From positions 19,602,285 through 19,666,284 of the forward strand of contig NC_081413.1 in the NCBI RefSeq assembly GCF_030272615.1: DNA of 64,000 bases, written 5' to 3'. The position numbers and the translations under genes are program-made. Below the pieces are notes generated by a model. That model saw only the letters and a list, made by a program, of their open reading frames with translations, was not told where the DNA came from and did not search any database. Of this stretch, positions 1-11,466 are shown in pieces. This DNA comes from Cryptomeria japonica. Its lineage: Eukaryota; Streptophyta; Pinopsida; Cupressales; Cupressaceae. Within the stretch, counting starts at the first letter, position 1. Every line of letters starts with the position of its first letter.

Positions 1-1525
1 CCCTTGAAAATTGCATCCATATTGTCTCCATAATAAAAGGCCTTTGTCTTCCCTCTATCCACCAACATTTCAGCAAGCCTATTTTTTCACCTGTCATATT
101 CCTTGCCTTGCTAGACACTGGGGGCAAAATCATAAAAATTGAAAAATGTCTTGAAATAATCCAAAAACATTCAAATAATGTCTTGAAAAAATCCCTAAAA
201 ATCAAATAATGTCCTGAAAAAATCCCTAAAAATCATATAATGTCCTAAAAAAATCTCTAAAAATAAAATAATGTCCTGAAAAAATCCCTAAAAAGTCAAA
301 TAAAGTCCTGAAAAATGAACAAAAAAATTGTAAAAAACTCGAAATTCCTACAAAGTGAAAAACATCAAAATCCAAAAACAATTCCTTTGGCATTCTGCAT
401 GTTGTCAATAAATGGTCCCCTTTGTGCATAGACAAATCGTTGAGCATACATCCAATGACAATCAATCAAACATTATGCTTTAATGAAATCATGCATTAAC
501 AGATGAACTGTTCGACCAAGCAAGCATTCAACCTGATCACAGTTGTCACATCAATTCAAATAGCATCAATATCATTTGTCCTTGTCACTACTATCATGGG
601 TCTTATACAGGGTGTGCTATACTCAAAACCAGACTGTGTCCTATCTTAGATGGGGTACTGCATTCTCTGAAACCAGACAACATGATCATTCTTGTTTTCC
701 ACTTTTGACAATGACGATCAAACTATTTGTTTGACTTGGTTGAATTTGTGTGTCTTACCTTTTTACTAATTTATCTTTGGCTTCGATCATGTTCCTATGT
801 TGCTCGATGATTTCACTGAGTGATTTAGAGTAACCGAGATGGTTCATGGTCCCTTTTGTTTTTTGTTGTGTTTGTTGTTTGTCGAATGTTTGTCACAAAC
901 TGGGGCAACTATATCATTGGGTGTCTATGATAAGTACGTTCACTTTGTGAATGCCGCACATACCTCAACCCTTGATGTATGCGCCCTAGGATGATTCACT
1001 CATTCCTTGTGTGTAATGTGTCTATCTTTTGCAAAAGGGGTTGCATTCCAGCTCTGGCCTTCAATGCCATGGTGCTTTGTATCCACTTTGCTACATTAAA
1101 TAAAGGTTCTCACCTACTTATGTGCATTGGTGAAAGCAAGTTTTTCTTCATCTCTAACTATCCTTTGTCTAATTTCTTCTTCCTCACATTTCTTCTGTCA
1201 GTTTGGGTAGTCAGTTCGGTCTAGTTCTTCGATCTCCAGACACATAAGCTGCATCCTGCATTCATTGATTCGTACATTTGCATTATATCAAGTCCATACA
1301 AAAGCATTTTATCCATTTCATCTTATACATGCATCCAAAAAAATATAAACACCATTCATACATGTTCGACAATGGTACATAAATAGTGCATAAGCCATCC
1401 ATACATGGAATTTAAACATAAGCCATAACACATTGCATCCCATCATATAGCTGCATATCATATCACATATGGCCCGTAGGCTGAATACATAATGTCACAC
1501 TACATATGTCTCTATCATAAGGAGC
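1..1525. other. Non-coding flank, no gene recognised
   Basis: AT-rich sequence with no supported coding region. It lies downstream of the minus-strand PMD pseudogene, so it is probably 3' flank or internal sequence of the same degraded gypsy element. Its one clear structure is the tandem array at 149-317. Short open frames here have no recognisable domain and are not called. Confidence 0.5.
149..317. repeat. Tandem minisatellite, 31-32 bp unit
   Basis: About five head-to-tail units plus a partial one, each starting tcctgaaaaaatccctaaaa or a near variant and ending in aaataatg. Unit starts are near 149, 181, 212, 243, 274 and 306. Units differ by a few substitutions and single-base length changes. 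Confidence 0.9.
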
Positions 1526-3388
1526 ATGTGCCTCTATCACTGGGTGCTCCCTCTATCCTCCTCATCCCTGTCATGTCTCAAGGATGATGTCCCTCCTGTC
1601 CCTGGTCCTAGCTGTGGTGGTCTCATAGGTTCACTCACCCCCATGCTACTCACTGACCTCCGAGAACGTGGCCTACTCTTTGTCCTCGATCATGACCGAT
1701 ATGACGCTGCTCTCTGCTTTGGTGGAACTGCACTCTCATATAGTGTCCTCCAATGGCATATCTCATCTCCGATCTCTACCAACATCTCTGCCATCTCACG
1801 TGCACTAGCATCCCTAATTGACCCAATATACTCGGTCACTCTCTGCTCTGCTTGTTGTGCCTGGGCTATTGCCATATCTCGAGCTGCTATCAGTTTGGCT
1901 ATCTCTGCTCTGAACTGATCTTTCTCTATCCTCAAGATAGCATTTTGTCTCTCTAATGTCACAATGTGATCATGCTGACTTGCTATGGTGGCCCTACATG
2001 TTTGCATCTCCTCTATGCTCATTGTCTCCTGCCTATGGGTATATCGTGCAATGACTCATGATCGGCTGGATCTGGCTCCTCCCTCTCGTCCTCCTCCTCT
2101 TCCTCCTCATCATCCTCATCATCCCTCTCATCCTCCTCCTCATCATCCCCTCTCTCCTCATCATCCTCCTCATCCTCATCATCTTCCTCATCCTCATATC
2201 CATCCTCATCATCTCTCTCCTCCTCTCCAACGAGTGGGAAGTTCTCCTGTCTCCTAGGTACCAGAATATCAAGATCTATCAATGGCATAGGCCATTGTCA
2301 TGCAAACCATTGCTCATACTCCTCTTTCATCCCAGCATCCACTATATTTGATCTCCAATCCCACTGTCTCTGCTATAGCTATCTGAAGTCAGCATATGCT
2401 ATGTGTGGCTAAATCATCCTTCCCCACTGACTCGTCTCTTTGTGAGATCGGGCAAAGTGTGCAGTCCCTCTCGATATATCCTGCCTCTCTCTAAACTGTC
2501 ATCTAACTCTCTCTGGTAGATACATCTCAATCACTCTTTGGTGATTCACTGGTTGCCCAATCAAGTATCTCTCCTGTCTGCAATATGATAGCTCATCGCC
2601 ATCATTTGCCCATCCAGGGCAATCCTGATATGGCCTCCATGTGAACTCTCTCAATCTATCTAGCTCATGTCACCAATACAATATGTATCCAAAAGGACCC
2701 TGTCTCAATGTACCCCCATAGCAGTACACATATGGTTGATGTGGTACTACCTGTCTCTCTGCAATCGATCGACATATGGCTATGTGCTCAAATGCCCATA
2801 CCTGTAATAGTGTGACCCCACAACTCAAAGTTTGCACCCTCTGATATGCTATATGATGGAGCTAAAAATATAGCATAGCAAGCACACATGGTCCCCATGC
2901 ATACATAGTCCCCTCTATCACCATCCGCTCTAGCACTCTTCCCCATCCAATAGGGAATCCATGTCCTCATCTATCCCCTACTAATATGCATGCTATAACC
3001 ACTGCTATCACCACATATTACTGATTGTACTCTGCTGCCATGGTCTCCCAGTCAATCTCCCTCTCTACGATATCCAAATCATCTGCGTCACTAGGTCATA
3101 TTCTATCATCTCCCCATGAATCAAAATGCGGAGGATACACCACACGTCCTCTAGTGTCACTATCACCTCTCCAGTCGGTAGATCGAATGAGGAAGTCTCT
3201 GAATGCCATCGCTCTTCCAATGTGGTAAGTAGTCCTTTGTTTGCCCTAATCTCGAGCATGAATGTAATATAATATAATCCAAGTCCTACTAATGTATCTT
3301 TATCTATGCTCTTGAGTCTATGTCGCAACATGAAGCAGTCAGGTCTGTTCTCTCTCGTAATCAATGGATACTGTAGACTCTGCATCAC
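1526..3388 (-). pseudogene. Plant mobile domain (PMD) protein, degenerate copy
   Basis: The N-terminal part (3388-3065) contains the PMD signature RWHSET..F.LPTGE followed by VTLEDVWCILR. Further along come a segment ending in AGMKEEYEQWFA, an Asp/Glu-rich run (2288-2019), a coiled-coil-like Gln/Glu/Ala segment (2022-1690) and the motif GDEICHWRTLYESAVP. The order matches the plus-strand copy at 14815-16749, which reads RWHSE..TVTLEDVYQILR and GEEISYWRDLYYGVVP at the same places. PMD proteins include the nuclear MAIN/MAIL1 factors, but the domain is also spread by gypsy retrotransposons. Unlike the other copy this one has frameshifts, for example an ATGA overlap near 2020, and the middle (about 2350-3060) is hard to follow. 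It is read as an antisense passenger of a degraded plus-sense gypsy element. Being a PMD copy is firm; the element assignment is inference. Confidence 0.8.
2076..2228. repeat. Low-complexity TCC/TCA tract encoding an acidic run
   Basis: Pyrimidine-rich imperfect triplet repeat of tcc, tca and tct. On the minus strand it encodes the almost pure Asp/Glu stretch of the PMD pseudogene. The plus-strand copy has a shorter Asp run at the same place (near 15990), so this tract has probably expanded. Confidence 0.8.
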
Positions 3389-4519
3389 AATTGGGGCACA
3401 CTTTGTCAGTTTTAGGGTTTTCTCCTAAGGGCTGCATTTCCTTGTTTTCTACACCAATCAGGGTCTTCCTTATCTATTTTGACCTATCCTACCCTTATCC
3501 TCCTTTTCAGGATCATCTGCGTGTTGTTTTTGATCAAATTAGGGTCCTAAGTGCACAACTGTGCTTGTGTACCCTGTCCTACGCTTGTGCAGCATCAAGC
3601 TATGCCTGCGTAACCTACACAGGTGTAGAACATCCTCACACAAGCACAAAATGTGCCCACATAGGCGCAGATGTTCATTTTTCCATTCCTTGTGGGCCCT
3701 GCAATGTCCCACAATCAAGCAAAATTCATGAAATTGACAATATGGGTTTTTGAGCTACATACCGCTACTCCTACATCGTCTAGTTGTCTGTAAGTGTGTA
3801 CACATTCCCTGAGGTGATCTTCCATTGGAATGTTCACCATTTCTATGCAAGGGTCCTTTTCCAAAGCAACAATTCCTCCACTTTGGCTAGTGAAAATGAG
3901 CTCTTTTCCTTCTCCTTGTCTCATTTATAGATCTTTGTCAGTGCCTAGATGGACGTGCACCCTCTCCATCTTATGTTGGTCATGGTCTTTTGTGCCTTCT
4001 ATTGCTTGTAATTTGTGCATCTGACCTTCAATTCTTCATCCGTTTGATCCTATCATTTTCTATTATTCTTATCGATCAATTGGCCTCTTTTCTAGATGCT
4101 TTCGGCCAACTCCTCGAGGGGGCATGCATATGTCATTATCATTGTCTGGGGCATTTTTCATTATTTTTCTTTGAAACAATGCTTAAAATTGCATTTTCTC
4201 AAAGAGCGCAAAATGTAGACATATAAAAATGGTCAACGCTTGCAGAGTCATACTTTAACATTGGCACATTGCCTTATTTTAGGGTTTTTGCATCGCATTA
4301 ACATTTCTTCTATGTTGTGCACTTGGTCTTTATCATTTGTGAGCATCGATTCCTTCTTCTACATTCTTCATTTGTCTCACTTTCAAATTTGGTCTTGTCG
4401 ATAATAATCTTCAGTCATGATTTTGGTCGATCTTATCCTGTCGCATCAATGTGCGTGCTCATTTGGCATATTTTGACATCATCAATTCGATATCATTTTG
4501 GACATCATCAATCCTAATT
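3389..4519. other. Upstream region of the minus-strand PMD copy
   Basis: No supported gene. In the sense of the PMD copy this is its 5' leader. It holds a cluster of short degenerate motifs at 3555-3690 like those upstream of the second PMD copy. The small open frames have no domain signature. Confidence 0.4.
3555..3690 (-). repeat. Cluster of degenerate gc(g)tctgtg-like motifs
   Basis: Repeated short words such as acgcttgtg, cacacaagcac, cacaggtg and cataggcgcag, spaced roughly 15-25 bp. Read on the minus strand most become g-c-rich triplets followed by tgtg. Clearer relatives lie at 14050-14330, 31945-32150 and 33340-33620. Confidence 0.5.
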
Positions 4520-4965
4520 GATGATAGAATTAGGGTTTTGTCCTCTTGTCAATCTTGTCATCTTGAGATCGATTCATCATCGATCCTTATCAACTTGTCA
4601 ATCTTGTCATTTTGCAATCAATTTGTCATCAATCTTGTCATCTTGCAATCAATTCATCATCAATCCTTATCAACTTGTCAATCTTGTCATTTTGCGATCG
4701 ATTTGTCATCGATCCTTGTCCTCTTGTCAATCTCATCAATTTTGTGATCGATTTGTCATCGATCGTTGTCCTTTTGAATCTTGTCATCTTGTGATCGATT
4801 CGTCATCGATCCTTGTCCTCTTGTCAATCTCATCAATTTTGCTATCGATTTCTCATCAATCGTTGTCCTTGTCAATCTTGTCATTTTGTGATCGATTTTT
4901 CATCGATCGTTGTCCTTTTTCAATCATGTCAATTTGGATTAATTAGTCATTATTCCTCATCAATT
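4520..4965. repeat. Imperfect tandem array built on cttgtcaatcttgtcat and gatcgatttgtcatcgat
   Basis: At least eight diverged units of roughly 45-60 bp alternating 'cttgtcaatcttgtcat', 'gcgatcgatttgtcatc' and 'gatccttgtcctcttg'. Length and spacing vary, unlike a CRISPR array. All three forward frames stay open through it because the unit has few stop codons, which explains the spurious Ser/Cys-rich open frames here. Confidence 0.85.
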
Positions 4966-5915
4966 GGTGCCTATCAATTTGATCTCTTTATCAATCTTGG
5001 TTAATTTGTCAACCAATCTCAATCATTTATCAGCATTGGTACTTTGTTAATCAAAATCATGATCGAATCGACATTAATTTCTTGTTGTCTTGACCTAATT
5101 CCTTGTCCTCTTATTTCTAGGATTTTATGATTTATTCATTTAATCTTGATTGTTATTTTCCCTCTAGGTTAAATAATTTATTTATTTATCCTAAGTCTTC
5201 TTGTCAGAATTAAATATTTATTTAATTGGCTAATTAATTCCCTCTCTTTTGGTGAATTAATTAATGAATGAAAAGTTATTAATTAATTCACCTAATTTCC
5301 TAATTTTTATCAATTTCTAATTTCTTAATTTCCAATTCATCATTTCTAACCTAATTTTATAATTTCTCCTAATTTCTATTTCTAATTTCAAATTTTTGTC
5401 ATAACATCTTGCATAGCAATTTGTCATAATTTGTCATAACACCTTGCATAGCAATTTGTCATACACTTATCATAATTTTGCTATTCTTGATTTGAATTTC
5501 CATTCGAATCAATTTCATGCTAATCTTGTCATCTCTCCAATTTGTCTATAAATTGGATGATTTTCTTCAATCAAGAATCTAATCACATTATCAGATCTAA
5601 TCACATATTCAGAGAATCAATCATGCTTCTAGTATCCTTATGCTGTCATCTCATCTTGTCAATCTTGCTTTCATACTATGCTTGTGCACTTGTAGGTGAG
5701 ATCCACAAACACACTAATTTGAAGGAGAAAGAAGGACAATGGAGAATTCTGGAGGAGATATTCACGTTTGTAATGGTTTGCATCTGGTTTGAATGTCTTA
5801 TTTTCAATATCTCTATTGAATTTTTTTAGGATTTCTTTCATTGCAATCTAGTTTTTGTGATTGAGCTAGTTTAATGTTTATATTGCTTTGATGGTTTTCA
5901 AATTCCTATCTACAC
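4966..5915 (+). other. AT-rich region, possible 3' LTR of a plus-sense gypsy remnant
   Basis: Contains ttaattaa/aaataaatattt blocks (5150-5300) like those in the gypsy LTRs at 13400-13560 and 34210-34450, and a TATA-like tctataaat near 5543. Its position beyond an antisense PMD copy mirrors the gypsy at 12872-34480, where the antisense PMD lies next to the 3' LTR. No second LTR is in the window, so this is tentative. It ends at the truncated 5' edge of Copia A. Confidence 0.3.
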
Positions 5916-5917
5916 AG

Positions 5918-8357
5918 GGTGATCTGTATTTTATGATTTTTATTGATGTCTGCTCAAGAATTATGTGGATCACATTCTTGAAGGACAAAACATAAGCCTT
6001 TAGCAAGTTCAAGGCATTCAAACCTTAGTTGAAAATAAAGTGGAAGAAAGCTTAAGTGCTTAAGAAATGATCAAGGTGGTGAATTTACTTCAGAGGAATT
6101 CACTAGATACTGTGAAGACAATGGAATTAAGAGGCAACTTTCTACACCTAGGACACCACAACAGAATTGTATTGCAAAGAGGAACAACCGGTTAGTTGTT
6201 GAAGCTACTAGGAGGTGTAGCTAAGACATTCTGGAGAGAAGCTGTCAGCACAACTATCTACACAATGAACCAGATATTGATTAAAAGAGGTAAGGATAAA
6301 ACTCCTTATGAGTACTAGTATGGTAGATCACCTAATATCAATTACATTAAGATTTTTGGTAGCAGATGTTTTATCAAGAGAGGTGACTATGCTGGTAAGT
6401 TTGACGCTATGAGTGATGAAGACATATTTCTTAGTTACTCCACCAAGAGAAAAGCCTACAAATGTTACAACAATTGGACAAAGAAGATCATTGAAAGTGC
6501 TAATATCTGAGTGGATGAGTTTCCTGAAGATTTAGGACAAAACAATAAGGAGGAGGAGGAAGATGAGCCTTACATTCTAAATTTGGAGCCAGAACCGGTG
6601 AAGCCAAAAGTTGGTGAAATGAATACTGCAACACCAGTTCAACCTGAATAAGTAGATTTTACAGAAGATGAACAAAGTGAAGAGGAAGAAGAACCTAAAG
6701 ACCATGATCATGTTATTCCAAGGTATGTTAGACTCAATCATAATCTTGATTAGATTATTGGAGATAAAGATGTTGGTGTGTTAACCATAAGAAGAATAGG
6801 AGAATTCTTGTATGATCTCCACTATTGAGCCTAGAACAACAAAGGAAGATTTTGGAGATGATCATTGGATAAAGGCTATGGAAGAAGAGCTTGACCAAAT
6901 TGAGAAGAACAATACTTGGTCAATAGTACTGAGACTATAGAACAAGAATGTTATAGGAACAAAATGGGTATTTAGGAATAAACTAAATAAAGATGGAGTA
7001 GTGGTCAGAAATAAAGCCAGGCTGGTATGCAAAGGTTATTCACAAGAATAAGGTGAAGACTATGGTGAGAAATTTGCACCAGTTGCAAGATTGGAAGGAG
7101 TTGGGACTCCACTTGCATTTGCAGCATACCGAGGATTCAAAGTAAATCAGATGGATGTGAAGTCAACATTTCTAAATGGAATATTGGAAGGGGAAGTCTA
7201 TATTGATCAACCAGATGGTTATGCTTTGACTAAAGCAAAGGATATGGTGTGCAAACTACACAAGGCACTATATGGTTTGAAGAAAGCACCTATAGCATGG
7301 TATGAAAGACTACATTCTCACTTGGTGAAGATAGGTTTTCAAAGAACTAGTGAAGACATCAATATATATCTCAAGACTGAAGGAGATAAGATACTGGTTA
7401 GTGAGGTATATGTGGATGATATCATTTTTGGAGGCAATGATGACATGTGTGATGACTTTTCTAATGAGATGAAAAGTCAATTTGAGATGTCTCTGGTAGG
7501 AGAGATAAAATTCTTTATAGGTTTGAAAATTCAATAGATGAAGAATGATATTTTCATTACAAAATCCAAATATGTAAAAGAGGTATTGAAGACATTTGTA
7601 ATGGGAGACTGTAAACCAGTTGGAACACCAATGTTTACAGGCTGTAAACTATCTAAGGAGGATGATTTTGCATTAGTGGATGAAAAGGAGTACAGGTCAA
7701 TGATAGGGAAACTACATTATGTTGTTCACAACAGACAGGATATTGCTCATGTAGTTGGATTAGTTGCCAGATTTTAGAAAAATCCTGAGACACATGGTAG
7801 CAACTAAAAGAATTTTTAGGTATCTGAAAGGTACAATTAATTATGAATTATGGTATCCATATAAAAGTAACTTTGATTTGAAAGTCTATATAGACACAGA
7901 CTGGGCAAGAAATGTTGATGATAGGAAGAGTACAACCAGAGGTGCATTCTTTCTTGGAGGAAGGCTTGTATCTTGGAGCAACAAGAAACAAAGTTGTATA
8001 TCATATTCAACTGCAGAAGCTAAATATGTTGCAGAATATATGAATTGTACCCAGACAATCTAGATGAAACACATTCTGGAATGTTTCAAGTTGAAAATTT
8101 CAAAACCGGTAAGGATTTTCTTTGATAATGCCAGTGCAATAAACATTTCAAAGAACCTGATGTTGCATGCTAGAACCAAACAAATTGAGCTAAAATATCA
8201 TTTCTTAAGAGAGAAAGTATAGAGTAAAGATGTGTCACTAGAGCATGTATCTACTATGGAACAACTAGTGGATATCTCTACTAAACATTTACCTAAGGAT
8301 ACTTTTGAGTATCTTAGAGGTAAGTTAGGGGTTGTACCCCTACATGAGGTCAATTAA
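5918..8357 (+). pseudogene. Copia A pol remnant (integrase, RT, RNase H)
   Basis: Begins at the integrase core (GDLYFMIF, then SRIMWITFLKDK) and covers the integrase C-terminus, RT and RNase H. Visible motifs are VNQMDVKSTFLNG and the catalytic VYVDDIIFGG near 7400-7432, then YLKGTINYELWYPY, SYSTAEAKYV and the usual ending GVVPLHEVN before TAA at 8355. There are many internal stops (for example after LKIQ at 7535, where relatives have a second Gln, and TAG for Trp near 8061) and at least one frameshift near 7790. It would normally be processed from a gag-pol polyprotein in a virus-like particle; this copy cannot be functional. Confidence 0.88.
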
Positions 8358-8526
8358 GCTGATGTGGAAGACATCAGTCCTAGAGCTTATTGAAAATCTT
8401 GAAGAAGGATTGGTGTAGAGTGGATCTATACCATAGGAGGAGCAACAAGCTGCAGATCATTGTTGCAGATCGGTGAAGCATGGAATGGTTACCCAACCGA
8501 TATTGGTTATTCACTTTTGCATTGTT

Positions 8527-8590
8527 GTCAAAGGGGGAGAAGAACTGTATAAGGGAGAAGAATTGTATAAGGGAGAAGAACTGTATGATT
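8527..8590. repeat. Three 18-bp tandem units in the Copia A 3' region
   Basis: Unit gggagaagaactgtataa repeated about three times with single-base changes, between the pol stop (8357) and the purine tract. The rest of 8358-8765 holds no gene. Confidence 0.8.
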
Positions 8591-8765
8591 GATGAGGAGA
8601 AAAATTGAATATGATTGATAACTAGTTACTAGCTGAAGACATGGAGACATAGTGGAAGGAGAGTACATGAAAAAATGTAAACTAGGATTCCTATACTTGT
8701 GTATGTGCATTACTCTCAATCATCACAGTAAAAAGGGTATTGATATTTGTATTGCCATCAATACC

Positions 8766-8777
8766 AAAAGGGGAGAT
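8766..8777 (+). promoter_or_regulatory. Polypurine tract of Copia A
   Basis: aaaaggggagat directly before the LTR start tgttggcat. The complementary word lies beside the 3' LTRs of Copias D, E and F. It primes plus-strand DNA synthesis. Confidence 0.85.
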
Positions 8778-10195
8778 TGTTGGCATTGCATGAAGATTTC
8801 ATTGATGAACTATATTATTGTCATTGATGTCAATAATAACCGATAATGGAGTTGTATTGCAATCAGTAGTGATGCAGTAATGCAACCAGTAGTACAACAG
8901 TGAAGGAAACTGGTATTATTATTGCTCAAGCAGAGTAATCAATCGGTAACCCTAACCTATTGATATGTCGAACCCTAATCAATGGAGCTTGGTGAATTAG
9001 TTATGATGATCTATGATCAAATGGTGATCAGAGTTGGAGATGTCACATATGCATGATGCACATGATGAGTTTCAAAGTGGTTTTGGCATGTAGAGATAAT
9101 TGTTTTATCTTGGGAATGAGCATATGCATAGCATGAAGTGAATAACGCATGATCAGTTATAGGATCTAATGTACGGTGATCCCAGAGCAGTTGAAGTTGT
9201 CTAGAAAAAAGTGCAGTTGATTGCTATGTAATCCAATGGTCATGTTTGAACTGATAAGTTTGTAATCTCTATGAGATCTTAGGTTTTGTGATGTGTTACC
9301 AAGCTATTGTATTTCTTTATAAGGTTGATGAGTTGTTTGTAAATGTGTTGGCAATTTTGATAAGTGTGGTAGTGAGACTATTGTCAAACTAGGAGGAGTG
9401 TCTATAGAATGTTTTAAAGGTAGATAGGAGCATAAAAGGATCTAACTAAGAAAGATAGTGCTATTAACAGATCAAGAAAAGACCCTATTGTTCTCTAGCA
9501 ATTACAACAATTAAATCCCCTAACAAGGTAAGATTTAATAGGCTTGGTGCTTTCTAAATCCTCTAACCAAGTGATCCATTAGTCTGGATTTGAAAACCTC
9601 TATCAAGGTTACTCCTAACAGGGTATTGCCTTTAACATGGTATTGTAGTCAATCCCTTAATTGGGTGGTCCTTAACTAGATCTGTTCCTAACGTGACATT
9701 TTTGTAAATCTTTGAACAAGGCCTGGCTCCTAACAAGGTGAAATTCAAAAGAGTTCATAATACTTGTGGGTATTCATCCCCATCATGGTTTTTCCCATTT
9801 GGGTTTCTACATCAAAAATCATTGTGTCAAGTGGTGAATGATTTTGTGATTATATGTTTTGATATGGTTAATATGTCTAACTGGTAGAGCCACTTAGATA
9901 TGTTTGGATGACTAGAAGTGATCTAAAATGAGCTATTATTGATGTTAGTAAAGTAGTTTTATGTTTTGATTAAATGGTATGTGAGTTGCAGATCTATTAC
10001 ATTGTATCATTGATGTTTTAGTCAATTGGTAAGCTTGACAGTGCAATAACAATTTTTGTTACAGTGTTTAAACTGGTTAGTTCAGTGATTGATTTATGAG
10101 TTGGGATTAAGTTTGGTTTTTTTTATATCTACTGATTCAACCCCCACCCCCCTCTTTCTAGTTGACCGGATCCTTATTTATTCCTCATATCATCA
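8778..10195 (+). repeat. 3' LTR of Copia A
   Basis: Begins TGTTGGCATTG right after the purine tract. It includes the shared block with tcatccccatcatgg, tttttcccatttggg and tttc near 9763-9810, and the terminal-region block ttcaacccccacccccctct (10137-10156) that matches the gagaggggggg blocks of the minus-strand LTRs. The right end is placed at a CA near 10195 by analogy, within about 15 bp. Confidence 0.75.
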
Positions 10196-10471
10196 TATAT
10201 AACACATGATTCATCTTAAGTTTAGAATATTAAATAAACATGTGTATATATGAAAATTGTAATTTTTTTCAATGTTTAGAATGTTTACATTTACAAATGT
10301 AATCTTTTTAATGTTTATTTAATGACATTTGATTCATTTAAATGTTTAGAGTATATTTTTAAAGAATATTTGTACAATGATTCATCCTATTTTTAACACA
10401 TGTATATGTGTTCTTATTTTTTAATTTTATTTAATGTGTATATATATATATATATATATATGTTTGACATC
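10196..10471. other. AT-rich sequence upstream of gene X, with a (TA)n microsatellite
   Basis: Strongly AT-rich, without coding signal. A (TA) run of about 13 dinucleotides lies at 10437-10462, just before the first gene X segment. It could be promoter or intron of gene X. Confidence 0.5.
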
Positions 10472-11466
10472 ATGGTTTCTAGTGGTTTTGATCATCATTC
10501 TTTTGAGTAGAATGTGCATCCTGATCCTCAGTATATCCCACATAGGTCTACCACTCTTGGCAGTACTCCCAAGGATATGGAGAGTGTTTGTGCATAGACT
10601 ATTGTCAGATTGCAGGCCACTCTAGCTAATCTAGAGAAAAATTTGCGACACTCCTATCCTTCCTAATAGGGAAAAGTTAGTTTCTATTCAAGATGAGATT
10701 ATGCATATGATTGGCATTTCCCAATCATACAACCCATATGATGACCATCATATTGATCACTTTTATGCCTCTTTATCCCGCATTGTCTCTGGCACTGTTA
10801 AATGGAGACAAGTAGATATGGATGTCAAATCCATGTTCCTCTTTTACATGGATATGAGAGTCATTATAGGTTATCAAGTCACTAGATGCAAGGATGATCT
10901 TGTCACACTATTCATAAACCTAAGATGGTTGGTGGCACATCATATGTGGCCACAAAAGGATGAGCTGCCACAGTATTTCTACAAACAATTGTTTGTAGAA
11001 TTTCACCTAGGTTATGATGTTGAATACACTGATTATCCACAACATGCTGGCTAGGGTAAGGGTATATTCAAAGATAAATTCAGACACCCTGATCTACCAC
11101 AACACCCTACTAAGAGGGAAATGGTGGGTCAAAAACTTTTGGTTCTTCCAAAAGGTTTGGATTTTGGCATAGGTGGCACAGGAGATATGGAAGTTGAGGA
11201 GGCGTGAGTCAACATGTATTCTAGCATAGCCACCATTACGAATTAGGTTGACAAGATGACCTCTGATTGTGTTGGTAGATATATGTTGTGTTCTCGTACC
11301 ACACCTACTATTGATCCTTCAGATCCATTTTATGTTCCTTATATTTGTCATGAGCTACCATCACCTATAAAGGTTGCACAATTACCTAAGGATCGTCTGT
11401 GAGAGATGAGATCATTTTAAGTGAGTGATCTTGTTGATTCATATTAGGATTTTTCTATAGTAGTTG
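10472..11466 (+). pseudogene. Gene X, first segment: unrecognised protein, interrupted
   Basis: From an ATG at 10472 (MVSSGFDHHSFE) the frame runs with nonsense codons, shifts by one base near 10658, and continues to the left edge of the solo LTR. It includes PNREKLVSIQDEI, WPQKDELPQYFYKQL and DPSDPFYVPYICHELPSP. I recognise no family. The frame resumes at 12677 after the solo LTR (VVG|ISPQDIAKF) and again at 34486 after the gypsy insertion, so this is one real but old coding sequence. Several stops are TAG where Gln is plausible (DSY*DFS, for example). It could be a host gene or one gene of an unclassified DNA transposon. The start is chosen because coding character begins there. Confidence 0.6.

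Larger units (their letters stand above)
5916..10195 (+). mobile_element. Copia A, 5'-truncated LTR retrotransposon
   Basis: Starts abruptly inside the integrase domain and continues through reverse transcriptase, RNase H, a purine tract (8766) and one LTR (8778 to about 10195). The 5' LTR, gag and protease are missing. The encoded protein is closest to Copias D and E in this window. With only one end present no target duplication can be defined, and the right LTR edge is approximate. Confidence 0.85.

Noticed and set aside
2019-2288. A separate small acidic protein gene
   Set aside because: The acidic run is the expected Asp/Glu-rich region of the PMD pseudogene and joins MKEEYEQWFA upstream in frame.
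4520-4965. CRISPR-like repeat array
   Set aside because: Units vary in length and sequence, there are no unique spacers of constant size, and the context is a plant genome.
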